This document shows, piece by piece, positions 57,485-64,000 of a stretch of DNA of 64,000 nucleotides; within the stretch, counting starts at the first letter, position 1; each line of letters opens with the position of its first letter. Source of the stretch: Microbacterium sp. C7(2022) (lineage in GTDB: Bacteria > Actinomycetota > Actinomycetes > Actinomycetales > Microbacteriaceae); contig NZ_JAPEHV010000002.1 of assembly GCF_028823665.1 (NCBI RefSeq), positions 62,001 to 126,000 on the forward strand. Reading direction: 5' to 3'. Both the position numbers and the translations under genes were made by a program. Below the pieces are notes generated by a model. It was not told the DNA's origin and searched no databases. It was given only the letters and a program-made list of their open reading frames with translations.

Positions 57485-59461
57485 GTGAGCGCGCGGCTCG
57501 TCGCGCGCGTGCTGATCGACTCTCCGCTTCCGCAGCTCGATCGACTGTTCGATTACGAGATTCCGCCGGAGCTAGCCGATCAGGCCGTGCCCGGTGTGCG
57601 GGTCACGGTGCCCCTGCGGTCGATGGGACGCATGGTGGAGGGCTATCTGGTCGAGTACGCCCAGACCGATGACGGCGACCGGCCGCTGTCTGAAGTGGAC
57701 AGCATCGTGTCGGATGTGCGCGTACTCCCGACGTCCCTCTATCAGCTCGCACGCCGCGTCGCAGACCGCGCCGCGGGCTCTGCCAGCGACGTTCTGCGTC
57801 TGGCCATACCGAAGCGGATGGTGCGTGCCGAGCGGGCGTGGCTCGCTTCTCCACCTCCTGAGCGGCCCGTCATCGATGATGGCGCACGAGCGTGGGCAGC
57901 TGACGTAGTGTCGAGCTTTCGACAGCTCGACGAGGCGCTGCGCGCGTTCCGTCGGATCGCCCTTGATGCGCCGCCCGGGCTGCAGCAGTTGGCGGATGGT
58001 GCGTACGTCGGTGAGTGGGCGGTGACGCTGGCGGCGTGTGCCATCGACACGCTGGCCCGCGGCTGCAGTGCAGTGATCGTGGTGCCTGATCATCGCGATC
58101 GGATGCAAGTCGAGGCCGTATTGCGCGAACGCGCACCTCAGTTTTCCGTCGTCCGGCACGATGCGTCGCAGTCTTCCCCCGCGCGTTACGGTGCGTACCT
58201 ACGAGCGCTGGCGGACGCGCCCTGCATCGTGATTGGCAACCGCAGCGCAGTGTACGCACCGGTGTCCAACCCGGGCTTGTTGGCAGTGTGGGACGACGGT
58301 GACAGCCTGCTCCAAGAGCCGCTCAGCCCTGGCATTCATGCCCGTGATGCCGCCCTGGTGCGGCAAGAGATCGACGGGTGCGCCCTGGTGTTCTCCGGGC
58401 ACACGCGGACGACCGATGTCGAACGGCTGGTGTCACTCGGCTGGGTCATCGAGACGCCCGCGGTGCGCAAGGTTTCGCCGCGTGTGATCCTCAGCGCGAC
58501 GCGCGAGGGGGAGTCCCGTGGCGCACGAGTGCCTTCGGCCGCCTTCGCCGCAGCTCGAGAGGCTCTCGCCGATCGTCCCGTGCTCGTGCAAGTGGCTCGG
58601 CCGGGCTACGCTCCCGTGCTCGTGTGCGCGGAGTGCCGAAGCCCCGCCCGCTGTGCGGATTGCGCCGGGCCGCTTCACGCCGCGCGTGCGGGCGCTGCGC
58701 CCACCTGCACGTGGTGTGGACGAGGCGCGCGGGCGTGGGCATGCCCTGAGTGCAGCGCCACGAGCTTCAGGATGGCGTCATCGGGCAGTGAGCGCACCGC
58801 AGACGAACTCGGTCGCGCGTTCGCCGGTACGCGCGTCATCGTCTCCGATGGCGATCACCTGGTCACGCACGTCGACGCGGTGCCGGCGCTCGTTGTCGCG
58901 ACCCGCGGGGCAGAGCCGATCGCAGCCGGCGGCTATGGCGCGGTGATCCTTCTGGACGGAGACAAGATGTTGCTCGCCGAAGATCTGCGCATCGGCGAGG
59001 CGTGCCTGCGCTGGTGGTCGAATGCGGCGGCGCTTGCCGCACCGGGCGCCCCTGTCCATCTCGTCGGCGTCACTGGGACGGTCGCACGTGCCCTTGCCAC
59101 CTGGACTCAGCCCACGTACGCGCGAGCGGAACTGGCCGACCGCGCCCCCCTTCGAATGCCGCCCGTGGTTCGAGTGGCCGCGCTCGAGGGCGACCGCAAG
59201 GACGTGGACGCCGCCCTGATGGCCCTCCGTGAAGCCGTTCCTCGTCTGGGCACCGACGCCGTGCTCGGACCGGTACCCGCCGGTGGGGGAGTACGCGCGC
59301 TCGTCCGGTTCGAGTACGCACTCGGCTCGGCGGTGACCTCCTCCCTGCGCGCGAGCGTGATCGAGCGAGCGATGAAGGCACGCAAACCCGTCAAGGGGCG
59401 CGCCGCGCGTCCGACCAATACACTCAAAGTTCGGGTGGATCTGCCCGATCTGGATCTGTGA
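57485..59461 (+). CDS. priA: Primosome protein PriA, actinobacterial type (degenerate helicase)
   Basis: This 658-residue protein is the PriA relative of actinobacteria. The N-terminal DNA-binding domain is clear (RVLIDSPLPQLDRLFDYEIPPELADQAVPGVRVTVPLRSMGRMVEGYLV), and the zinc-binding Cys pairs are present (CAECRSPARCADCAGPL and CTWCGRGARAWACPECSA). The usual Walker A and DEAH helicase motifs are not found; VWDDGDS stands where DEEH is expected. It may load proteins at forks without unwinding DNA. GTG 57485 follows metK by one base. Confidence 0.9.
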   Translation: MSARLVARVLIDSPLPQLDRLFDYEIPPELADQAVPGVRVTVPLRSMGRMVEGYLVEYAQTDDGDRPLSEVDSIVSDVRVLPTSLYQLARRVADRAAGSASDVLRLAIPKRMVRAERAWLASPPPERPVIDDGARAWAADVVSSFRQLDEALRAFRRIALDAPPGLQQLADGAYVGEWAVTLAACAIDTLARGCSAVIVVPDHRDRMQVEAVLRERAPQFSVVRHDASQSSPARYGAYLRALADAPCIVIGNRSAVYAPVSNPGLLAVWDDGDSLLQEPLSPGIHARDAALVRQEIDGCALVFSGHTRTTDVERLVSLGWVIETPAVRKVSPRVILSATREGESRGARVPSAAFAAAREALADRPVLVQVARPGYAPVLVCAECRSPARCADCAGPLHAARAGAAPTCTWCGRGARAWACPECSATSFRMASSGSERTADELGRAFAGTRVIVSDGDHLVTHVDAVPALVVATRGAEPIAAGGYGAVILLDGDKMLLAEDLRIGEACLRWWSNAAALAAPGAPVHLVGVTGTVARALATWTQPTYARAELADRAPLRMPPVVRVAALEGDRKDVDAALMALREAVPRLGTDAVLGPVPAGGGVRALVRFEYALGSAVTSSLRASVIERAMKARKPVKGRAARPTNTLKVRVDLPDLDL

Positions 59462-59469
59462 GGAGCCCC

Positions 59470-60393
59470 ATGCGCCTCGTTTTCGCCGGGACACCGCACG
59501 CCGCGGTGCCGTCGTTGCACGCACTTGCCGCCCGCGGTCATGACATCGCGTCCGTCGTGACCCGGCGGGACGCACCCCTCGGGCGTAAGCGAGTGCTGAC
59601 CCCGTCGCCCGTCGCGAGCGCGGCTGAATCCCTCGGATTGAGCATCCACCGCACGGATCGGCTGGATGCCGCCGCCAGCGACGAAATCATGGCGTTAGAG
59701 CCCGAACTGGGGGTGATCGTGGCGTACGGCGGACTGGTCCGCGAGCCACTGCTGAGTGCTCCGACACACGGGTGGATCAACCTCCACTTCTCCCTCCTGC
59801 CCCGGTGGCGTGGTGCCGCACCGGTACAGCATGCGCTGATTGCGGGCGATCGGGTGACGGGGGCGAGCGTGTTCGCGCTCGTCGCGGGGCTGGATGCCGG
59901 CGACGTGTATGACGAGATCACGGTGGAGGTAGACGGGGCCGCCACTTCCGGTGATCTGCTTACCGAGCTCGCCGATGCCGGTGCGCAACTCTTGGCCCGT
60001 GTCGTCGACGACATCGAGCAGGAACGCGCGGTCGGCCGGCCGCAGCAGGGTGAGGTCACGTACGCATCGAAGCTCGAGGATGCCGACGGGCGGCTCGACT
60101 GGCACCAGGATGCGACGACCGTTCACAACCGGTTTCGCGGAGTCACCCCCGAGCCCGGCGCGCACACGACCATCGAAGGAGCGCGCGTGAAGATCCTCGA
60201 GATCACACGTTCGGAGGCAGATACGCCCGCGCTCACCCCGGGAGCGATGGAGCTGCATCACAAGAAGCTGCTCGTGGGTACGGGATCCGACCCGCTCGTC
60301 CTCTCGCGCGTCCAACCCGCCGGAAAGGGAGCCATGAACGCGACAGACTGGTTCCGCGGTCTCCGCGCTGTGTCACCGGTGCTCGGCTCGTGA
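59470..60393 (+). CDS. fmt: Methionyl-tRNA formyltransferase
   Basis: This 307-residue enzyme formylates initiator Met-tRNA using 10-formyl-THF. Seen: RLVFAGTPHAAVPSLHALAARGHDIASVVTRRDAPLGRKRVLTPSPV, the active-site loop GWINLHFSLLPRWRGAAPVQHALIAGD and C-terminal domain. AGGAG lies four bases before ATG 59470; an in-frame start at 59458 precedes it. It overlaps rsmB by four bases. Confidence 0.96.
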   Translation: MRLVFAGTPHAAVPSLHALAARGHDIASVVTRRDAPLGRKRVLTPSPVASAAESLGLSIHRTDRLDAAASDEIMALEPELGVIVAYGGLVREPLLSAPTHGWINLHFSLLPRWRGAAPVQHALIAGDRVTGASVFALVAGLDAGDVYDEITVEVDGAATSGDLLTELADAGAQLLARVVDDIEQERAVGRPQQGEVTYASKLEDADGRLDWHQDATTVHNRFRGVTPEPGAHTTIEGARVKILEITRSEADTPALTPGAMELHHKKLLVGTGSDPLVLSRVQPAGKGAMNATDWFRGLRAVSPVLGS

Positions 60394-61760
60394 GCTCCGT
60401 CAGCCCGGCGCGCCGCGTCGCCTACGACACCCTTCGCGCCGTGGAAGAGTCCGACGCGTACGCAAATCTCCTGCTGCCGAAATCGATCGTCCGCGCGGGG
60501 TTGTCGCCCGCAGACGCCGCACTGGCCACAGAACTGACGTACGGCACCCTTCGCCGGCGTGGCACGTACGATGCGGTCATAGCGCTCGCCTCGGATCGCG
60601 GAACACAGGACATCGACCCGGGAGTGCTAGACGCACTGCGCCTCGGGGTTCACCAGCTTCAAGCGACACGTGTCGCCTCGCACGCGGCCGTGAACGAGTC
60701 GGTCGAACTCGCGCGAGCGGCAGGCGGTCGTGGGGCGGCAGGTTTTGCCAACGCGGTCCTCCGCCGCATATCGCGCGACACACCAGGGGAGTGGATGACC
60801 CGGATCGAGGACAGCGCGCGATCCGATGACGAGCGCATCGGCCTTCGCACATCGCATCCGGTGTGGGTGGTGCGGGCCTTTCGACGGGCTCTGGCCGCCG
60901 AGGGCCGAGCCGATGAGTTGGAAGCACTTCTCGCCGCCGACAACGTCGCTCCGCGCGTCACCATGACGGCACTGCCCGGGCTGGCATCCGTTCCCGCCGG
61001 TGCGCGGCAGACGCCGTTTTCTCCCTACGGTTTCCGCTCGGAGGGCGGCGACCCCGACGCCGAGATCCGAGCGAGCGAGGGACGGATCCGGGTGCAGGAC
61101 GAAGGCTCGCAACTGGCTGCGTTGGCGCTCAGCCGGGCACGTGAGGTGCGCGAAGGTGAGCGTTGGCTGGACCTGTGCGCCGGTCCCGGAGGAAAGACCG
61201 CGATGCTCGCTGCTGAAGCCCTCGCTCACGGTGCGGTGCTCGAAGCGAATGAGGTCTCGCCGGCCCGCGCAGGTCTGGTGCGCGATGCACTGGCGGGGGT
61301 GCCGCTGAGCGTAGAGGTGACAGAGCAGGATGGCCGTGAGCGCACCGCGTCGGCTCAGAACACCTACGACCGCATTCTGGTCGATGCACCATGCACGGGC
61401 TTGGGCGCCCTGCGGCGGCGCCCCGAGGCACGTTGGCGGAAGTCTCCCGCCGATGTCCCCGATCTCACGGCGTTGCAGACTCAACTTCTCAGCGGTGCGG
61501 TGTCGGCGTTGGCCCCAGGGGGCATCGTCGCGTACGTGACGTGCTCGCCGCACCTTGCAGAAACGGCGGGCGTGGTGGCCGAAGTCACCCGAGAGTGGGG
61601 TGATGCCGTGCACGAACTCAACGCACGAGAAGTTCTCACCGCGCTTGCCGTGGGAGAGCCCGACCTTGCGCCGCCAGCCGACGGGTCGGGACGGGCGCAG
61701 CTGTGGCCGCACAGACACAACACGGACGCGATGTCGATCTCTCTCCTGCAGCGCGTCTGA
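60390..61760 (+). CDS. rsmB: 16S rRNA (cytosine-967-C5) methyltransferase
   Basis: This 456-residue SAM-dependent enzyme has an N-terminal NusB-like domain (PARRVAYDTLRAVEESDAYANLLLPK, about residues 1-140) and a C-terminal methyltransferase core: LDLCAGPGGKTAMLAAEA for SAM, and the catalytic DAPCTGLGALRRRPEARWRKSPADV and TCSPHLAET. GTG 60390 overlaps fmt, the usual pairing. Motif IV PC and motif VI Cys (VTCSPH) are both present. Confidence 0.94.
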   Translation: MSSVSPARRVAYDTLRAVEESDAYANLLLPKSIVRAGLSPADAALATELTYGTLRRRGTYDAVIALASDRGTQDIDPGVLDALRLGVHQLQATRVASHAAVNESVELARAAGGRGAAGFANAVLRRISRDTPGEWMTRIEDSARSDDERIGLRTSHPVWVVRAFRRALAAEGRADELEALLAADNVAPRVTMTALPGLASVPAGARQTPFSPYGFRSEGGDPDAEIRASEGRIRVQDEGSQLAALALSRAREVREGERWLDLCAGPGGKTAMLAAEALAHGAVLEANEVSPARAGLVRDALAGVPLSVEVTEQDGRERTASAQNTYDRILVDAPCTGLGALRRRPEARWRKSPADVPDLTALQTQLLSGAVSALAPGGIVAYVTCSPHLAETAGVVAEVTREWGDAVHELNAREVLTALAVGEPDLAPPADGSGRAQLWPHRHNTDAMSISLLQRV

Positions 61761-61793
61761 CGGACGAGTACGCATGGCGCGGGGTGGGCTGGC

Positions 61794-61799
61794 CATAAT
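61794..61799 (+). promoter_or_regulatory. -10 element for a leaderless rpe mRNA
   Basis: CATAAT is followed by exactly six bases and then ATG 61806. Confidence 0.4.
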
Positions 61800-61805
61800 G
61801 GACGA

Positions 61806-62486
61806 ATGCCCCCGCACGACGCGCCCCGCATCAATCCGAGCATCCTCGCAGCCGACTTCGTCAACATGCAGTCGGAGCTCGAGCGCATCGAGTCCGCGGA
61901 CTTCGTCCACGTGGATGTCATGGACAATCACTTCGTTCCGAACCTTACGTTCGGTACGCAGATGGTTGAGCGCATCCAGGCGACGAGTCCCGTCCCGCTG
62001 GACGTGCACCTCATGATCGACGACCCCGAGCGCTGGGCTCCCGACTATGCGGAGTTGGGAGCGGCATCCGTCACTTTCCACCTGGAAGCCGCAACAGAGC
62101 CCGTCGCTCTAGCCCGTCGACTGCGCGCCATCGGCGCGCGCGCGGGTGTGGCCGTGAAGCCCGCGACCGACGTGGCGAATCTGCTCGACGTGCTCGACGA
62201 ATTCGATCAGATTCTGGTCATGACGGTCGAACCAGGATTCGGCGGTCAGTCGTTCATGCCCGAAACGATGCCGAAGTTGAGCCTGCTCTCCACGGAAGCC
62301 CGCCGGCGTGGCAGTCAGGTGTGGCTGCAGGTCGACGGCGGAATCAGTGAGTCCACCATCGGACAGGCCGCTGCGGCGGGAGCGGACACGTTCGTCGCTG
62401 GCTCTGCAGTCTTCGGCTCCTCAGATCCCGATGCGGCGATCGCCGCGCTGCGCAACCAGGCCCGGAAGCACACCCACGCGCACTGA
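61806..62486 (+). CDS. rpe: Ribulose-phosphate 3-epimerase
   Basis: This 226-residue TIM-barrel enzyme interconverts ribulose 5-phosphate and xylulose 5-phosphate in the pentose phosphate pathway. Seen: INPSILAADFVNMQSELERIESADFVHVDVMDNHFVPNLTFG, LDVHLMIDDPERW, MTVEPGFGGQSFMPETMPK and VDGGISESTIGQAAAAGADTFVAGSAVF. It begins 45 bases after rsmB, possibly from its own leaderless promoter. Confidence 0.97.
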   Translation: MPPHDAPRINPSILAADFVNMQSELERIESADFVHVDVMDNHFVPNLTFGTQMVERIQATSPVPLDVHLMIDDPERWAPDYAELGAASVTFHLEAATEPVALARRLRAIGARAGVAVKPATDVANLLDVLDEFDQILVMTVEPGFGGQSFMPETMPKLSLLSTEARRRGSQVWLQVDGGISESTIGQAAAAGADTFVAGSAVFGSSDPDAAIAALRNQARKHTHAH

Positions 62487-62558
62487 GAACGTGCCCGTAG
62501 CAACGGCATCACGAGGTCGGCAGGACGTCACAGGGTCCGAACGCCGTCCCGGGTTCGA

Positions 62559-62564
62559 TACCCT
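62559..62564 (+). promoter_or_regulatory. -10 element for a leaderless hisE mRNA
   Basis: TACCCT is followed by six bases and then GTG 62571. This spacing favours GTG 62571 over ATG 62568 as the start. Confidence 0.45.
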
Positions 62565-62570
62565 GGCATG

Positions 62571-62834
62571 GTGAAGACGTTCGACACGCTGTACGCCGAG
62601 CTCGCCGCGAAAGCCGCCGAGCGCCCCGAAGGGTCTGGAACCGTCGCACAGCTGGATGCGGGCGTACACGCGATCGGCAAGAAGATTGTCGAAGAAGCAG
62701 CCGAAGTCTGGATGGCGGCAGAGTACGAATCCGACGACGCTGCGGCAGAAGAGATCTCCCAGTTGCTCTACCACCTGCAGGTGCTGATGCTCGCGAAGGG
62801 TCTGTCACTCGAAGACGTCTACCGACATCTCTGA
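62571..62834 (+). CDS. hisE: Phosphoribosyl-ATP pyrophosphatase
   Basis: This 87-residue enzyme performs the second step of histidine synthesis. Seen: [86 protein letters not shown], with the Glu-rich metal helix [13 protein letters not shown]. It is a stand-alone HisE, as in actinobacteria, not fused to HisI. ATG 62568 would add one residue. It precedes hisG by 44 bases. Confidence 0.96.
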   Translation: MKTFDTLYAELAAKAAERPEGSGTVAQLDAGVHAIGKKIVEEAAEVWMAAEYESDDAAAEEISQLLYHLQVLMLAKGLSLEDVYRHL

Positions 62835-62878
62835 GCGTGCCCTCGCCCCTCTTCTCTCCTGACGAAAGACACGTTGCC

Positions 62879-63721
62879 ATGTTGCGAATCGCCGTGCCGA
62901 ACAAGGGCTCGCTCGCCGAGACTGCGGCCGACATGCTCGCCGAGGCCGGGTACACCGGTCGCCGCGACTCGAAAGACCTCCACATCATCGACCCGGCCAA
63001 CGAAGTCGAGTTTTTCTACCTGCGCCCCAAGGACATCGCAACCTATGTCGGATCCGGTGCGTTGGACGTCGGAATCACCGGCCGCGATCTGCTCCGCGAC
63101 GCGCGCATGCCCGGCGCTCGCGAAATCGAAGCCCTCGGCTTCGCGCGTTCGACGTTTCGCTTCGCCGCGCCACCCGGAACGTTCAGCGGGCTGACCGATC
63201 TTGACGGAGTACGCATCGCCACCTCGTATCCGGGGCTTGTGGATTCCTTCCTCGATTCGCACGGCGTGGCCGTGGATCTCGTGCCACTGGACGGGGCCGT
63301 TGAATCGGCGGTGCGTCTTGGGGTAGCGGATGCCGTCGCCGACGTCGTGGAAACGGGAACGACGCTGCGCCAGGCAGGGCTCGAGGTATTCGGTCCCGAG
63401 ATCCTCACGTCTGAAGCCGTCCTGATCTCCGGCCCCACCGACGCCGAAGGCACTGACACGCTGCTGCGCAGGCTCCGCGGAGTCATGGTTGCCCGCCGAT
63501 ACGTCATGGTCGACTACGACCTTCCTGTCGCACTGGTGGACCGCGCTGCCGCAATCGCCGGCGGCGTCGAGTCGCCCACCATCTCTCCGCTGCGCGACCC
63601 GGAGTGGGTCGCGGTGCGAGTGATGGTCGCCCGAGCATCCGTGAACAAAGTGATGGACGATCTCTACGCTTTGGGTGCTCGCGCGATTCTCGTCACGGCG
63701 ATCCACAACGCGAGGCTCTGA
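62879..63721 (+). CDS. hisG: ATP phosphoribosyltransferase (long form)
   Basis: This 280-residue long-form enzyme starts histidine synthesis. Seen: [47 protein letters not shown], the PRPP-binding [18 protein letters not shown] and a C-terminal ACT-like regulatory domain ([30 protein letters not shown]), where histidine feedback acts in the long form. ATG 62879 is preferred; upstream in-frame sequence is not conserved. Confidence 0.96.
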   Translation: MLRIAVPNKGSLAETAADMLAEAGYTGRRDSKDLHIIDPANEVEFFYLRPKDIATYVGSGALDVGITGRDLLRDARMPGAREIEALGFARSTFRFAAPPGTFSGLTDLDGVRIATSYPGLVDSFLDSHGVAVDLVPLDGAVESAVRLGVADAVADVVETGTTLRQAGLEVFGPEILTSEAVLISGPTDAEGTDTLLRRLRGVMVARRYVMVDYDLPVALVDRAAAIAGGVESPTISPLRDPEWVAVRVMVARASVNKVMDDLYALGARAILVTAIHNARL

Positions 63722-63722
63722 C

Positions 63723-64000
63723 GTGACGCTACTGTGCCGCGTGATCCCCTGTCTCGACGTCGCCGCAGGCCGCGTGGTGAAGGGGGTCAACTTTCAGAAC
63801 CTGCGCGACGTGGGCGACCCTGTCGAACTCGCGCAGGCGTACTTCGCGCAGGGCGCGGACGAGATCACTTTTCTTGACGTCACCGCCACCGTCGATGAAC
63901 GTGCCACTACCTACGACGTGGTGCGCCGAACCGCGGAGCAGGTATTCATCCCGTTGACGGTGGGCGGCGGGGTGCGTTCTGCGGACGATGTCGCCCGCCT
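63723..64000 (+). CDS. hisF: Imidazole glycerol phosphate synthase cyclase subunit (3'-truncated by the window)
   Basis: The first 92 codons of hisF are visible. GTG 63723 follows the hisG stop by one base and reads [55 protein letters not shown], then [20 protein letters not shown] at the window edge. The catalytic Asp of CLDV and the GGGVR phosphate loop are present. The gene continues beyond the window. It extends the hisE-hisG-hisF run. Confidence 0.95.
   Translation, partial: MTLLCRVIPCLDVAAGRVVKGVNFQNLRDVGDPVELAQAYFAQGADEITFLDVTATVDERATTYDVVRRTAEQVFIPLTVGGGVRSADDVAR

Overview
This 64 kb window is a chromosomal segment of a high-GC actinobacterium, most likely a member of the Microbacteriaceae (Microbacterium-like). 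The evidence is the order of the core genes (thrS-HIT, pdxRST, yebC-ruvCAB-yajC-secDF-rel, rpsD-alaS-ruvX-mltG-aro genes-efp-nusB, pyrR to pyrF-gmk-rpoZ-metK-priA-fmt-rsmB-rpe-hisEGF), an actinobacterial PriA without helicase ATP motifs, an actinobacterial integration-host-factor-like domain fused to guanylate kinase, and many TANNNT -10 elements lying six bases before start codons, which is the usual sign of leaderless mRNAs in this phylum. No species can be named from the sequence alone.

Layout. 1-3.2 kb: tail of an unidentified gene, a ZapE/AFG1 ATPase, an ammonium transporter behind a GlnR-type box, and an orphan PemK/MazF-like toxin. 3.4-9.8 kb: an accessory block, visibly richer in G/C-ending codons, with two divergent operons around one 24-bp palindrome. 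The leftward operon is a membrane protein, flavin reductase, group III truncated globin, Rieske ferredoxin, an HTH regulator with a Cys-rich (Fe-S-like) C-terminus, then gdhA. The rightward operon is DUF488, a tiny zinc-ribbon protein, a nitronate monooxygenase and a frameshifted SRPBCC gene. 9.9-10.5 kb: four tRNA genes (Val-CAC on minus; Gly-GCC, Cys-GCA and Val-GAC on plus). 10.5-18 kb: thrS, a HIT protein, the vitamin B6 genes (pdxY-pdxR divergent from pdxS-pdxT across a perfect 20-bp palindrome), an EVE-like protein and DUF1697. 18-27 kb: yebC, Holliday-junction genes ruvCAB, the Sec accessory genes yajC-secD-secF, bifunctional rel, and a convergent AbiEi-like gene. 27-31 kb: DUF349 protein, small membrane proteins, rarA, rpsD. 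31.7-41.6 kb: alaS-ruvX-mltG and the shikimate genes aroE-aroC-aroK-aroB-aroQ, then efp-nusB. 41.6-46.2 kb: a large SNF2-family helicase and a metallo-beta-lactamase/Rieske fusion. 46.3-55.8 kb: the pyrimidine operon pyrR-pyrB-pyrC-(membrane protein)-carA-carB-pyrF-gmk behind a PyrR-binding leader. 55.9-64 kb: rpoZ, metK, priA, fmt, rsmB, rpe, hisE, hisG and a truncated hisF.

Most of the window is ordinary housekeeping sequence in tightly overlapping operons. The part most likely to hold under-described biology is 3.4-9.4 kb. Its gene content (putative Fe-S regulator, globin, Rieske protein, flavin reductase, nitronate monooxygenase, glutamate dehydrogenase) suggests a response to reactive nitrogen or oxygen chemistry, and the shared palindrome is the natural candidate for the regulator's operator. 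That function is inferred from gene content, not shown by the sequence.
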